NCBI RefSeq assembly: GCF_010686725.1
Contig: NZ_JAAGWZ010000001.1
Coordinates: 310,001 to 374,000, forward strand
Source of the DNA: Galbitalea soli
GTDB taxonomy: Bacteria; Actinomycetota; Actinomycetes; Actinomycetales; Microbacteriaceae
Reading direction: 5' to 3'
DNA: 64,000 bases
Shown here piece by piece: positions 36,438-45,843 of this stretch. Both the position numbers and the translations under genes were made by a program. Under the pieces are notes generated by a model, which was not told where the DNA came from, searched no databases, and was given only the letters and a program-made list of their open reading frames with translations. The stretch's first letter is position 1. Every line of letters starts with the position of its first letter.

Positions 36438-37330
36438 GCAACATCAGCTTCGGCCAGGTGATCGGGTTCATCGTCATCGCCTTCCTGGTCATCCTGGTGC
36501 TCGTCACGCTCTTCCGCGCCATCCGGATCGTGCCGCAGGCCACCGCGGGTGTCGTGGAGCGGCTGGGCAAGTATCACAAGACCCTCAACCCGGGGTTGAA
36601 TGTCCTCGCCCCGTTCGTCGACCGCATGCGCCCGCTGATCGACATGCGCGAGCAGGTCGTCTCGTTCCCGCCCCAGCCTGTCATCACCGAGGACAATCTG
36701 GTCGTTTCGATCGACACGGTCGTCTACTTCCAGGTGACGGATGCGCGCGCCGCGACCTACGAGATCCGCAACTACCTCGGGGCGGTCGAGCAGCTGACCA
36801 CGACGACGCTCCGTAACGTCGTGGGCGGTCTGAACCTCGAGGAAGCGCTCACGAGCCGCGACAAGATCAACAGCCAGCTCCGCATCGTGCTCGACGAGGC
36901 CACCGGCAAGTGGGGCATCCGCGTCGGTCGCGTCGAGCTCAAGGCGATCGAGCCGCCCGTCTCGATTCAGGACTCGATGGAGAAGCAGATGCGCGCCGAG
37001 CGCGACAAGCGCGCCGCCATCCTCACCGCGGAGGGCACCAAGCAGGCGGCCATTCTGCAGGCGGAGGGTGCCCGTCAGGCGGCGATCCTCAACGCGGAAG
37101 GCGACGCCAAGGCCCAGATCCTGCGGGCCGAGGGCGAGGCGCAGGCCATCACGACCGTCTTCGGGGCCATCCACGCCGGCAACCCCGACGCCCCCCTGCT
37201 CGCGTATCAATACCTGCAGACGCTGCCGAAGATCGCCGAGGGCGAGGCCAGCAAGCTCTGGATCATCCCGTCCGAGCTGACCGAGGCGCTCTCGCACATC
37301 GGTGCCGGTTTCCTCGGCCCCAAGAACTAG
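36434..37330 (+). CDS. SPFH/Band 7 membrane protein (stomatin-like)
   Basis: 298 residues. One N-terminal membrane helix (IGFIVIAFLVILVLVTLF) is followed by the SPFH domain, starting at ATAGVVERLGKYHKTLNPG with DMREQVVSFPPQPVITEDNL and ending in VGRVELKAIEPPVSIQDSM. After that comes a long charged helical region with repeats of the type TKQAAILQAEGARQAAILNA, and the tail ILPELT-like IIPSELTEALSHIG. It oligomerises in the membrane and may work with a membrane protease; which protease is not shown here. ATG overlaps nfeD. Confidence 0.92.
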   Translation: MSNISFGQVIGFIVIAFLVILVLVTLFRAIRIVPQATAGVVERLGKYHKTLNPGLNVLAPFVDRMRPLIDMREQVVSFPPQPVITEDNLVVSIDTVVYFQVTDARAATYEIRNYLGAVEQLTTTTLRNVVGGLNLEEALTSRDKINSQLRIVLDEATGKWGIRVGRVELKAIEPPVSIQDSMEKQMRAERDKRAAILTAEGTKQAAILQAEGARQAAILNAEGDAKAQILRAEGEAQAITTVFGAIHAGNPDAPLLAYQYLQTLPKIAEGEASKLWIIPSELTEALSHIGAGFLGPKN

Positions 37331-38106
37331 TGCGTCGGCTCGTCGGTCCCCATCCGACAACCTGGTTCGAACCGACACGCCCACGCGTGCTCGCCCATCG
37401 TGGACTGACGGTCAACGCCCCGGAGAACACCCTCCTGTCGTTCCTCAATGCGCTGGCGGGCGGTGCGGAGTACCTCGAGACCGACGTTCAGGTCTCGAAG
37501 GACGGCATAGCGATCATCTGCCACGACTCGGATCTGCGTCGCGTCGCGGGTCGTCGGGAGCAGGTCAGTGCCTTGACACTCGCCGAGTTGAAGACCGTCG
37601 ATTTGGGCTCCGGTCAGACCTTCTGCACGCTCGCGGAGGCGCTCGCCGCCTTCCCCGAAGCTCGATTCAACATCGATATCAAGTCGCTCGCGGCGGCGGC
37701 GCCCGCGGCGGCGGCCATTCGTGAGGCGGGCGCGACCGGCCGCGTGCTCATCACCTCGTTCAACGAGCGTCGGCGTGGCGCGGCGGTGCGGGCGCTGCCC
37801 GGGGTCGCGACCTCGGCATCCTCTCCCCGGTTCGCACTCGCCCTCACCGCCGCGAAGCTCGGCCTCTCCCCGCTCGTGCGGTTCGCACTGCGCGGGGTCG
37901 ACGCGGTGCAGGTTCCGGTGGGGATCAGCCTCCTGCGCATCGCGACCCGGGGGGTCATCCGCAGAATTCAGGCGGCGGGCGTCGAGGTGCACTTCTGGAC
38001 GATCAACGACGTCACCGAGATGAAGCGGCTCCTCGAACTCGGGGCGGACGGCATCGTCACCGACCGCTCCGACCTACTGCTGGAACTCATCGGCCGCTCG
38101 GCCTGA
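37330..38106 (+). CDS. Glycerophosphodiester phosphodiesterase
   Basis: GDPD-type TIM-barrel enzyme that hydrolyses glycerophosphodiesters to glycerol-3-phosphate plus alcohol. 258 residues. The active-site segments are VLAHRGLTVNAPENTLLSF and EYLETDVQVSKDGIAIICHD, giving the His pair and Glu/Asp metal ligands, and the C-terminal HFWTINDVTEMKRLLELGAD is typical. The GTG shares a base with the SPFH stop (TAGTG). No signal peptide is visible, so a cytoplasmic role in lipid turnover is likely. Confidence 0.92.
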   Translation: MRRLVGPHPTTWFEPTRPRVLAHRGLTVNAPENTLLSFLNALAGGAEYLETDVQVSKDGIAIICHDSDLRRVAGRREQVSALTLAELKTVDLGSGQTFCTLAEALAAFPEARFNIDIKSLAAAAPAAAAIREAGATGRVLITSFNERRRGAAVRALPGVATSASSPRFALALTAAKLGLSPLVRFALRGVDAVQVPVGISLLRIATRGVIRRIQAAGVEVHFWTINDVTEMKRLLELGADGIVTDRSDLLLELIGRSA

Positions 38107-38184
38107 GCCGCCCTCACCCTGCCAATGCGCTGGGAGTGGTCTGTTAACCCACAGTGGCGGAACATTTCGCATTGCTAACGGGTT

Positions 38185-38190
38185 TATAAC
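38185..38190 (+). promoter_or_regulatory. Candidate -10 element of rbpA
   Basis: TATAAC lies in a markedly AT-rich stretch 35 bases before the rbpA ATG. A near-ideal AAGGAGG ribosome site stands seven bases before the start, which indicates strong expression. No convincing -35 is visible at 17 bases. Confidence 0.45.
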
Positions 38191-38224
38191 TTTGAATGCA
38201 TTGCGAGATTAAGGAGGCCACACA

Positions 38225-38590
38225 ATGGCAGACCGGAGTTTGCGCGGCATGAGACTCGGAACCCAGAGCTTACAGAGCGAAGAGGGTGTCGAATTTTCGC
38301 CGCGACGAAAGAGTGTTTACCGTACGCCGGACGGCAGTACCTTCGAGGTGGTGTTCTCCGCAGACGCCGAGATTCCCGAGGTCTGGGAGTCCCCGAAGAA
38401 CGGCATGGAGGGCGTCCTTCTCGACAGCGACGGTGCTCCCGTCGAGAGTGAGCACGCCGAAGCCAAGGTGCCTCGTAGCCACTGGGACATGCTTCTTGAG
38501 CGCCGCACCCGTGCGGAACTGGAGGAGTTGCTTCAGGAGCGGCTCGACTACCTGCGGGCTCGCAAAGGCCAGCAGAAGATCGGCGCCTAG
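38225..38590 (+). CDS. rbpA: RNA polymerase-binding protein RbpA
   Basis: Actinobacteria-specific transcription factor that stabilises open complexes by binding sigma and the polymerase. 121 residues. The N-terminal tail MADRSLRGMRLGTQSLQSE, core region beginning EFSPRRKSVYRTPDGSTFEV, basic linker (AKVPRSHWDMLLERRT) and sigma-interaction domain (RAELEELLQERLDYLRA) match the family from end to end. One feature differs from the best known homologues: the paired core cysteines of zinc-binding versions are absent. It overlaps the convergent lnt by 4 bases. Confidence 0.95.
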   Translation: MADRSLRGMRLGTQSLQSEEGVEFSPRRKSVYRTPDGSTFEVVFSADAEIPEVWESPKNGMEGVLLDSDGAPVESEHAEAKVPRSHWDMLLERRTRAELEELLQERLDYLRARKGQQKIGA

Positions 38591-40251
38591 CGCGACGTGC
38601 GCCCCCGACGACGCCCCGTCCCCTCCCCTGCCGGAGCGGGCGGGGCGTTTCGTTTGCCCGCGACGATGGCCGCGAGCAGCCCGCCGAGTCCGAGGATGCC
38701 CACGAAGAGTTCGATCCCCGATCCCGCCACGGCGGCCGGCGTCACCGTCGTGCTGAGCGGAACCCTCGCCACCATGGTGGCCGCCGTGAATGGCGTGAGC
38801 TGCCGGATCGTGGACCCGTCGGGCGCGATGATCGCGCTCGTGCCGACCGTCGAGTCGTTAACGAGGGATCGACCCAGTTCCATCGCCCGAATGCGAGCGA
38901 TCGCGAGTTGCTGCACGCTCTCGTCGGTGTGACCGAAGTCGGCGTTGTTGGTCTGCGCGATGAGGAATTGGGCCCCCGACAGCACCGACTCTCGCATGAC
39001 GTTGTCGTCGCTGATATCGAAGCAGATGTCGATGCCTGCGATGACCCCGTTCACGTCGAACACGGTGTCGGTGGTACCCGGCGTGTAGTCACGGCCGATC
39101 AGGTCGATGAGTGACGGCGCGAACGGGCGCCAGAATGCGCGATCGGGAACGTACTCCCCGAACGGCACCGGGTGCTTCTTGTCGTAGAAGTCGACGGCGC
39201 CCTTGCCGGCCTCCCACAGCAGCGAGGTGTTGTAGAACTTGGAGCCGCGATGGGTGATGGTTCCGGCGATGAGGGGTGCGTTCATCCGCCTGCTCACCTC
39301 GTCGAAGACCGCCGCACCCGCGCGGGACTCCAGCGGGTCGAGATCGGAGGCGCCCTCGGGCCAGATCACCATGTCGACGCGCCGGCCGTACAACGGGATC
39401 GTTGCGGCGTACTGCGCGGCGAGCAGATCGCCCTCGTTGTGCGGCTGGAAGTAACCGGCCGGACCGTCGCCCTGGACCGCGGCGACCGTCGTGGAGCCCG
39501 ACAGCACGAGCGGGAACGCGGGCACCACGACCAGCAGGGTGAGCGCGAGGAGGGGCACGGCCACGCGCGTCAGTCGCGCTGCACCGCGCGTCGGAGCACC
39601 CCCCTCCCCCGGGAGCATCGGCGCCGCGATGCCGGGGGTGCGCGCTGACGATTGCCCCGAGACGGCGAGTTCCAGGGTCAGGGCGACGACGAGCACCATG
39701 AGGAAGCTCACCCCGGAGACCCCGACCCACGCGAAGAGATGCGCCAAGGGGCTCTGCGACTGGGAGAGCGCGACCCTTCCCCACGCGAAACCCCCATACG
39801 GCCAGACGCTCGCGATGCCCTCGCGCGCGGTCCAGATGCCCGCGACGACGATGGGGAGCAGCACGAGGCGGCCCGCCCTGCCGGGCCAGGCCCGCGGCAC
39901 CCACTGGTAGGCGAGGGCGATGCACATTGTGCCGAGGGCGACGAAGAGGGATTCCAGTACCGCGAGGGCCGTCATCGGTAGCGGGCCCAGGAAGAGCGAG
40001 GCCCACTCGATGTGGATGAGGTAGAAGCACACACCCGCGACGAACCCCACGAGGAGCGCGGATCGCGGCCGTCGACCGCGCATCGCAACGAGCACCATCC
40101 CGATGCCCACGAAGGTCATCGGCCACCAGCCCAGATCGGGAAAGCCGTCGTCGAGGGCGACTCCGGAGACCGCGGCGAGCAGGAGCGACGCCCACAGCGG
40201 CAGGAGCGCCCGCTCGCCGCCGAGGCGCGCGCGGGAGACCCTACGCGACAC
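38587..40251 (-). CDS. lnt: Apolipoprotein N-acyltransferase Lnt
   Basis: Membrane enzyme that adds the third acyl chain to lipoproteins. 554 residues. About six N-terminal membrane helices are followed by an extracytoplasmic nitrilase domain with the catalytic Glu in VIWPEGASDLD, Lys in FYDKKHPVPFGEYVP and Cys in AGIDICFDISDD; a last helix is near the C terminus (GIELFVGILGLGGLLAAIVAG). The gene overlaps the start of the preceding helicase gene's end by 11 bases. Functional partner of LspA, also in this window. Confidence 0.93.
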   Translation of the reverse strand: MSRRVSRARLGGERALLPLWASLLLAAVSGVALDDGFPDLGWWPMTFVGIGMVLVAMRGRRPRSALLVGFVAGVCFYLIHIEWASLFLGPLPMTALAVLESLFVALGTMCIALAYQWVPRAWPGRAGRLVLLPIVVAGIWTAREGIASVWPYGGFAWGRVALSQSQSPLAHLFAWVGVSGVSFLMVLVVALTLELAVSGQSSARTPGIAAPMLPGEGGAPTRGAARLTRVAVPLLALTLLVVVPAFPLVLSGSTTVAAVQGDGPAGYFQPHNEGDLLAAQYAATIPLYGRRVDMVIWPEGASDLDPLESRAGAAVFDEVSRRMNAPLIAGTITHRGSKFYNTSLLWEAGKGAVDFYDKKHPVPFGEYVPDRAFWRPFAPSLIDLIGRDYTPGTTDTVFDVNGVIAGIDICFDISDDNVMRESVLSGAQFLIAQTNNADFGHTDESVQQLAIARIRAMELGRSLVNDSTVGTSAIIAPDGSTIRQLTPFTAATMVARVPLSTTVTPAAVAGSGIELFVGILGLGGLLAAIVAGKRNAPPAPAGEGTGRRRGRTSR

Positions 40252-42670
40252 TGCTGTAGGCGACGATGCCGCGCATGATCGAGTCGAGCGAGCGCCGGGC
40301 CACGCGCCCGACCTCCGACTCCGCGACCACCGAGAGCTGGTCGAGGAGGTCCATCGTCTGCTTCGTCCAGCGCACGAAGTCGCCCGCGGCGAGATCGGCG
40401 AGACTCAGCACCGAGTCGAGGGAGGCGCCCTGCGCCCAGCGGTACATGGCGAGGGTCAGGCCGGTCGCGAGGGGCTGGGTTCCGGGCAGACGATTGTCGC
40501 GCTCGATGTCGTCGAGGCGGGCCCAGAGATCGCCCGTCGCATCGAAGGCCTCGCGGAACGGTCCGCGCGGGAGATTGCGCTCATTCGGGGCACCCTCGTC
40601 GCGCCGAGGCTCGAACACGAGCGAGGCGGCCATGGCGGCGAGTGACGGCGCGTCCAACGAGTCCCAGAGCCCCGTGCGAAGCGACTCCGCGACCAGGAGG
40701 TCTCGTTCGCCGTAGATGCGCTTGAGCAGCCGCCCGTCGGCCGCGACCGCGACCTCGCCGCCGTCGGCGACGAGGTAGCCCAGCTGGAGCAGGACATCCG
40801 TCACCCGGTCGAACACCTTCGCGACCGCGCCGGTGCGACTGCGGATCTGCGTGGTCAGCCGATCGGTGTCTTTCTTGAGCTTCCACCAGCGCTCGGCCCA
40901 GCGCGCGTGCGCCTCGCGGTCGTTGCAGCTGTGGCAGGGATGCTGCTTCATCCGCCGTCGCAGCTCGGTGAGCTGGCGCTGCCGGCGGTCCCGCTCCGCG
41001 CGCGACTGCTGCTCGGACCGCACCCCCGCCTTGCGCTCGAGGTCGGTGAGCTCCCGCCGGATACCCGAATACTCGGCGTAGTCACCCAGGTGGCAGGTCA
41101 TCGCCTTCGCGTAGCCGTCGAGCGACTCCTGCTGGCTGCGGACCTTCCGCGCCAGATCGACGACCGCCCGGTCGGCCTGGAACTGGGCGAACGAGGACTC
41201 CAGGATCTCGCGGGTGCGCTCGCGACCGAACTGGTCGATGAGGTTGACCGCCATGTTGTAGGTGGGCCGGAAGCTCGAATTGAGTGGGTAGGTGCGTCGC
41301 GAGGCGAGCGAGGCGACCGCCTGCGGGTCGAGGCCGTCGGCCCACTGGATGACCGAGTGCCCTTCCACGTCGATGCCGCGTCGACCCGCGCGCCCGGTCA
41401 GCTGCGTGTACTCCCCCGGCGTGATCGGCACTCGCGCCTCACCATTGAACTTCTCGAGCTTCTCGAGCACGACGGTGCGCGCGGGCATGTTGATGCCGAG
41501 GGCGAGCGTCTCGGTGGCGAACACGAGTCGCACGAGTTTGAGCCGGAACAGCTCTTCGACGACCTCCTTGAAGGCGGGCAGCATGCCGGCGTGGTGGGCG
41601 GCGACGCCCCGCTCCAGCCCTTCGAGCCACTCCCAGTAGCCGAGCACGGCGAGATCCTCATCGCGCAGGGTGCGGCAGCGCTCCTCGACGATGGCGCGGA
41701 TCTCGTCGCGCTCCTGCGCGCTCGTGAGACGAACGCCCGCGCGCAGCACCTGCCGGACGGCGGCGTCGCATCCGACGCGGCTGAAGATGAAGAAGATCGC
41801 GGGCAGCAGGTTCTTGGTCTCGAGGAGTGCCACCAGCTCGGCGCGGTCCATGCGCACCGTGTCGGGGCGACCGCCGTGCGAGTGACGCCGGCCCACGTCT
41901 TTCGCCTGTCGGGAGCTGATGCCCCGGCCGCCGTAGTGCGCCATCTGCGCGAGCTCCGGGTTGACCCGGTTGGTGGCGGCGAGCCCCGAGGAGTCGAAGA
42001 GGTCGATGAGCCGGGTTCGCATGAGCACGTGCTGCTCGAGCGGCACCGGGCGCTCCTCGGAGACGATCACGTCGGTGTCGCCGCGAACGGCCTGCAACCA
42101 GTCGCCGAACTCCTCGGCGTTGGAGACGGTGGCGCTGAGCGAGACGAGGCGCACCGACGGAGGAAGGTGGATGATCACCTCCTCCCAGACCGCGCCGCGG
42201 AACCGATCGGCGAGGTAGTGCACCTCGTCCATGATCACGTAGGCGAGGTCGGTGAGCAGCGAGGAGTCCGCGTAGAGCATGTTGCGGAGCACCTCGGTCG
42301 TCATCACGACGATGCGGGCGGTCGAGTTGATGTTGGTGTCGCCGGTGAGCAGACCGACGCTCTCCGCGCCGTACTCCGCCACGAGTTCCTGGAACTTCTG
42401 GTTGCTCAGCGCCTTCATCGGTGCCGTATAGAACACCTTGTCGCGCGTGTCCTGCATGGCGAGATAGATCGCGAACTCGGCGACGATCGTCTTGCCCGCG
42501 CCGGTGGGCGCGGCGACGAGCACGCTCCGCCCTTCCTCGATCGATCCGCACGCGGCGATCTGGAAGGAGTCGAGATCGAAGCGCTGCCGGGCGCGGAACG
42601 CCTCGAGCATGGGTTGGCGGGTGCGGGATCGGGACTGCGCGTACCGTTCGGCGGGTGAAAGCTGGGTCAT
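40241..42670 (-). CDS. helY: Ski2/Mtr4-like DEAD/DEVH helicase HelY
   Basis: Superfamily 2 RNA helicase of the Ski2-like class, 809 residues. Motif I is AAPTGAGKTIVAE, the Walker B is VIMDEVHYLAD (DEVH), motif III is SLSATVSN and motif VI is QLTGRAGRRGID. A Ser/Arg/His-rich insertion (SSRQAKDVGRRHSHGGRPD) separates the RecA domains, followed by a coiled-coil/cysteine-containing region (QHPCHSCNDREAH) and the C-terminal DSHCT-type domain. It probably acts in RNA turnover. Mycobacteria also have helY next to tatC, as here. Confidence 0.92.
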   Translation of the reverse strand: MTQLSPAERYAQSRSRTRQPMLEAFRARQRFDLDSFQIAACGSIEEGRSVLVAAPTGAGKTIVAEFAIYLAMQDTRDKVFYTAPMKALSNQKFQELVAEYGAESVGLLTGDTNINSTARIVVMTTEVLRNMLYADSSLLTDLAYVIMDEVHYLADRFRGAVWEEVIIHLPPSVRLVSLSATVSNAEEFGDWLQAVRGDTDVIVSEERPVPLEQHVLMRTRLIDLFDSSGLAATNRVNPELAQMAHYGGRGISSRQAKDVGRRHSHGGRPDTVRMDRAELVALLETKNLLPAIFFIFSRVGCDAAVRQVLRAGVRLTSAQERDEIRAIVEERCRTLRDEDLAVLGYWEWLEGLERGVAAHHAGMLPAFKEVVEELFRLKLVRLVFATETLALGINMPARTVVLEKLEKFNGEARVPITPGEYTQLTGRAGRRGIDVEGHSVIQWADGLDPQAVASLASRRTYPLNSSFRPTYNMAVNLIDQFGRERTREILESSFAQFQADRAVVDLARKVRSQQESLDGYAKAMTCHLGDYAEYSGIRRELTDLERKAGVRSEQQSRAERDRRQRQLTELRRRMKQHPCHSCNDREAHARWAERWWKLKKDTDRLTTQIRSRTGAVAKVFDRVTDVLLQLGYLVADGGEVAVAADGRLLKRIYGERDLLVAESLRTGLWDSLDAPSLAAMAASLVFEPRRDEGAPNERNLPRGPFREAFDATGDLWARLDDIERDNRLPGTQPLATGLTLAMYRWAQGASLDSVLSLADLAAGDFVRWTKQTMDLLDQLSVVAESEVGRVARRSLDSIMRGIVAYSSVA

Positions 42671-42677
42671 CGGCGGC

Positions 42678-43472
42678 TCAGACCGCGATCTCGGAGCTGA
42701 ACGCGGCCTGGCGGCGAGCGACCGATCTGTCGTGGAGCCACGCGACGAACGCCGCCGCGAAGTACAGGCCCACCATGGGGATGGCGAGCACGAACATCGA
42801 CACGACGTCGGCGGAGGGCGTGACGAGGGCCGTGAAGAGCGTGATGACGATGACCGCGATCCGCCAGCCCTTGAGGATGGCCTTCGCGTCGAGGATGCCG
42901 ATGAAATTCAGCAGGACGAGGAAGACGGGGAGCACGAACCCGACGCCGACCGCGATGACGAGCTTGGTGATGAAGTCGACGTAGTCCTTCGCATTCACGA
43001 TCGAGGTGTCGGGCGCGGGAGCGAAGCTGGTGAGCAGTTGGACCATGTGCGGCATGATGAACCAGCCCGCTGCGCAGCCCAGCAGGAACAGCGGAATGGC
43101 GGAGCCGAGAAAGCCGATCGCGTAGCGCTTCTCGCGCCGCTTGAGACCCGGCACGATGAACGCCCAGACCTGGTAGAGCCAGACGGGACTGGAGAGCACG
43201 AGTCCGAGGGTGACCGCGAGTTGGATCTTGACGTCGAAGGCCTGGGTGAGCCCGTCGTAGTTGAGCGAGCTCGTGCGGTGCGCGAGTTCGCCGGCCTGAA
43301 GCAGAGGGGCGCGAAGCGCGTCCAAGACGAAGGGCACGAGGAACCAGCTGCCGATCGACAGCACGGTGATCGCGATAGCGGCGATGAAGAGTCGCTTACG
43401 GAGCTCGACGAGGTGCTCGCCGAGCGACATCCGCCCCTCCGTGTCGGCGCGTTTTCTGGTGCGGCCGGCCAC
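42678..43472 (-). CDS. tatC: Sec-independent translocase TatC
   Basis: Multi-spanning receptor subunit of the twin-arginine export system. 264 residues, six membrane helices. The cytoplasmic N-terminal signal-binding region MSLGEHLVELRKRLFIAAIA is typical, with a conserved SSPVWLYQVWAFIVPGLKRREKRY and the C-terminal KAILKGWRIAVIVITLFTALVTP. It lies between helY and tatA, and tatA/tatC are separated by 5 bases. In this organism the export substrates are not evident within the window. Confidence 0.96.
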   Translation of the reverse strand: MAGRTRKRADTEGRMSLGEHLVELRKRLFIAAIAITVLSIGSWFLVPFVLDALRAPLLQAGELAHRTSSLNYDGLTQAFDVKIQLAVTLGLVLSSPVWLYQVWAFIVPGLKRREKRYAIGFLGSAIPLFLLGCAAGWFIMPHMVQLLTSFAPAPDTSIVNAKDYVDFITKLVIAVGVGFVLPVFLVLLNFIGILDAKAILKGWRIAVIVITLFTALVTPSADVVSMFVLAIPMVGLYFAAAFVAWLHDRSVARRQAAFSSEIAV

Positions 43473-43477
43473 GAAAC

Positions 43478-43696
43478 CTAGGGCTTCGGTGTGGTGTCGG
43501 CCGAGGTCGTCGTCGACGCCTCACCGGTCGACTCGGCCTTGGGGGCCTCGCCGTCCTTCGGCTTCATCTCGGCCTTGAAGGCGTTCATCGACTGCCCGAG
43601 GCTCCGTGCGAGGGCGGGCAGCCGGGTGGCACCGAAGAGCAATAGGACGATGACGAGAATGATCAGAAAATGCCAACCGGTGATTCCGCCCAACAT
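43478..43696 (-). CDS. tatA: Sec-independent translocase TatA
   Basis: Pore-forming small subunit, 72 residues. One N-terminal membrane helix, GITGWHFLIILVIVLLLFGA, is followed by the amphipathic helix TRLPALARSLGQSMNAFKAE and an acidic, Ser/Thr-rich tail. I took the ATG at MLGGITGWHF, which has AAAGGA ten bases upstream; a much longer frame upstream has no support. The Phe-Gly hinge FGATRLP is present. Precedes tatC. Confidence 0.94.
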   Translation of the reverse strand: MLGGITGWHFLIILVIVLLLFGATRLPALARSLGQSMNAFKAEMKPKDGEAPKAESTGEASTTTSADTTPKP

Positions 43697-43806
43697 AGCG
43701 TCACATCCTTTGCCTCGGGTTCGTGCTGAGATTCGCTCGAACGGTGCCCATTTTAGCCCCATACCCGTGACGGGACACGGACCCGGGCCAGTTTCCCAGC
43801 GTGCGG

Positions 43807-44802
43807 TCATCCGCCTGTCGGTGCGGAGTCGTTGTATCGTGCGGCGCCGGCCGCTGCCCACTCGGCGACGGCTCGCCTCGCCTCCGGCGGCTCGATCACG
43901 ACGGCGACCCCCGGCATCGCCGCGATCAGGCGCTTGAGGCCGTGATAGTGCGAGACCCGAACCGTCGTGCGGAGCCGCCCGTCGCGCTCGGAGGTCTCCG
44001 CGCCCTCGGGCACGTAGTCGGCGAGCAGCGGTGCTGCGGCCGTCGCGACCTCGATGACGACGGTGAGGTCGTCGTCGGAACCCTCGAACAGGGTATCGGG
44101 AAGCCCCACGTCGCCCGCCCGGTGCGTGATGGGCTCGGCGGTGACCACCGGTGCGGAGATGCGGTCGAGACGGAAGGTGCGCACGGCCTCGCGCAAGTGG
44201 CACCAGGCCCGCAGGTACCAGTCGGCGTCGAGCGACTCGACGCGGAGCGGATCCACCCGTCGCCTCTCGCGCTCGCCGCGGGAGTTGAGGTAGTCGAACT
44301 CGATCTGCACCCCCGCCGTGACCGAGTCGCGGATGAGCGAGAGGGTCTCATCGGTGTCGCTCGCCTCGACCGCAAGCTGGCTCGGCGCGGCCGAGGCCCC
44401 GCGCGACAGCTTGGCCATGAGAGACGCGATCGCCGCGCGGTCGGCGTGCTCGGGAAGCGCGGACAGGTACTGCAGCCCGGCGATGAGCGCGGCCGCCTCC
44501 CGGGCGGAGAACCGCGGGGAGTCGTCGATCGCGACCCGGTGGGTGAGCGAGATCTGATCGTTCTCCTCGAAGTCGTCCCAGGAGATGTCGAAGAGATCCT
44601 CGTGCTGGTACTGCGCCGTCTCCCCCGGGATTCCCGATACCCCGATGAGGCGCACCGCGTCCCTGATCTGCTCGGGTTTCATACCGAAGTGCGCGGCGAC
44701 CTCGCCGACGCTGATGCGGTCGTGATCCATGAGGAACGGCACGAGAGACAAGAGGAACGTCAGTTTGTCGCCCGCCTGCAAGGGCGCCTGCCGCTCAGCC
44801 AT
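43807..44802 (-). CDS. pafC: WYL-domain transcription factor PafC
   Basis: One of a pair of WYL transcription factors that form the PafBC activator of the mycobacterial DNA-damage response. 331 residues. An N-terminal winged-helix region begins MAERQAPLQAGDKLTFLLSL with VGEVAAHFGMKPEQIRDAVR, and a WYL domain follows with VQIEFDYLNSRGERERRRVD and YLRAWCHLREAVRTFRLDRI. The start overlaps the pafB stop by 8 bases. The two are transcribed together, followed 110 bases later by tatA. Confidence 0.92.
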   Translation of the reverse strand: MAERQAPLQAGDKLTFLLSLVPFLMDHDRISVGEVAAHFGMKPEQIRDAVRLIGVSGIPGETAQYQHEDLFDISWDDFEENDQISLTHRVAIDDSPRFSAREAAALIAGLQYLSALPEHADRAAIASLMAKLSRGASAAPSQLAVEASDTDETLSLIRDSVTAGVQIEFDYLNSRGERERRRVDPLRVESLDADWYLRAWCHLREAVRTFRLDRISAPVVTAEPITHRAGDVGLPDTLFEGSDDDLTVVIEVATAAAPLLADYVPEGAETSERDGRLRTTVRVSHYHGLKRLIAAMPGVAVVIEPPEARRAVAEWAAAGAARYNDSAPTGG

Positions 44803-45790
44803 GGTCGACCGCCACGCGGGTGAGACGGCTGCGCACGGCGTCGCGCAGCTCCGGGGGCGACACCACGAGCACCTCCGGCCCGTACCCCGCCAACTCGTCG
44901 GCGAACAGGTCGAGGTCGGAGAAGTGCAGGGTGAGCGCGCCGTCCGGCGCGGTCTCGGTGCCCCGCCGCTTGTCGAGCCGGGTGGCCGCATCCGAACCCG
45001 GTACGACCTCGACGAGAGCGGTGCGATCGCGCCAGATCTGCTCGAGTTCGGCGATGGCGGCGGTCATCGCCTCCGGGGGGAACGGCTCGTATCGCGTGTT
45101 GGTCGTCGTCACGGGGGTCACGATCCGCCGCAGCAGGAAGTTGCGGGTTCCCTTCGCGTCCTGATCGGCGGCGTGCAGCATCCATCGCCCGCGGTGCTGG
45201 ATGAGAGCGATGGGGGCGACCGTTCGGGTGCGGGCGTCGTGCTCCCCCGGCTTCAGGTAGCCGAAGCGCACGATGACGTGCTTCTCGAGTGCTGCCGACA
45301 GCGGTTCGAAGGCGGCGTCCCGCACGCGCAGTCGTGGCGCATACCCGACGATCGGATCGTCGGAGGTGACGCCGAGCGAGCGCAGTTTGAGGAGGGCACG
45401 CCGCGACTCCGCCGAGAGCGAGCCCTCGCGCCACACCATCGCCGCGAGGTTGAGGAGCGTCGTCTCCTCGGGCGAGAAGGCGATGTCGGCAGGGAGTTCG
45501 TAATCTCCCCGTGGGATCCGGTAGCGCAGGTTCTGGTTGTTGCCCGACTCGCCCGGCGACTCGATCGTCTCGAGCGGCACCCCGAGCTCGCGGATGTCGT
45601 CCTTGTCGCGCTCGAACTGGCGCTCGAGGTTGGAATTGTCGCCCGACCGCGAGTAGCGCTGCCGATAGCCCTGGACGGTGGAGAGGATCTCGGCCTTGGT
45701 CAGGCCGGCGTCGGTCGCGAGGAGAGCGAGGACCAGACTGAACAGGCGCTCCTCAACGGGAACGCGCGATGCGGTGCTGGCTGGTGACAC
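44795..45790 (-). CDS. pafB: WYL-domain transcription factor PafB
   Basis: Partner of PafC. 331 residues from GTG. The N-terminal wHTH is seen in ERLFSLVLALLATDAGLTKAE followed by LERQFERDKDDIRELGVPLE. The WYL domain (VIVRFGYLKPGEHDARTRTV to GRWMLHAADQDAKGTRNFLL) is followed by a C-terminal WCX-like extension. In mycobacteria these genes sit next to pafA, the Pup ligase; no pafA, pup, dop, prc or mpa gene is seen here. Length and domain order match the family. Confidence 0.92.
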   Translation of the reverse strand: MSPASTASRVPVEERLFSLVLALLATDAGLTKAEILSTVQGYRQRYSRSGDNSNLERQFERDKDDIRELGVPLETIESPGESGNNQNLRYRIPRGDYELPADIAFSPEETTLLNLAAMVWREGSLSAESRRALLKLRSLGVTSDDPIVGYAPRLRVRDAAFEPLSAALEKHVIVRFGYLKPGEHDARTRTVAPIALIQHRGRWMLHAADQDAKGTRNFLLRRIVTPVTTTNTRYEPFPPEAMTAAIAELEQIWRDRTALVEVVPGSDAATRLDKRRGTETAPDGALTLHFSDLDLFADELAGYGPEVLVVSPPELRDAVRSRLTRVAVDHG

Positions 45791-45843
45791 GAAAGTAGTC
45801 CTTCATGATCGAAGACACCCGGCCAGTGTCGTTGTGCGTCGGT

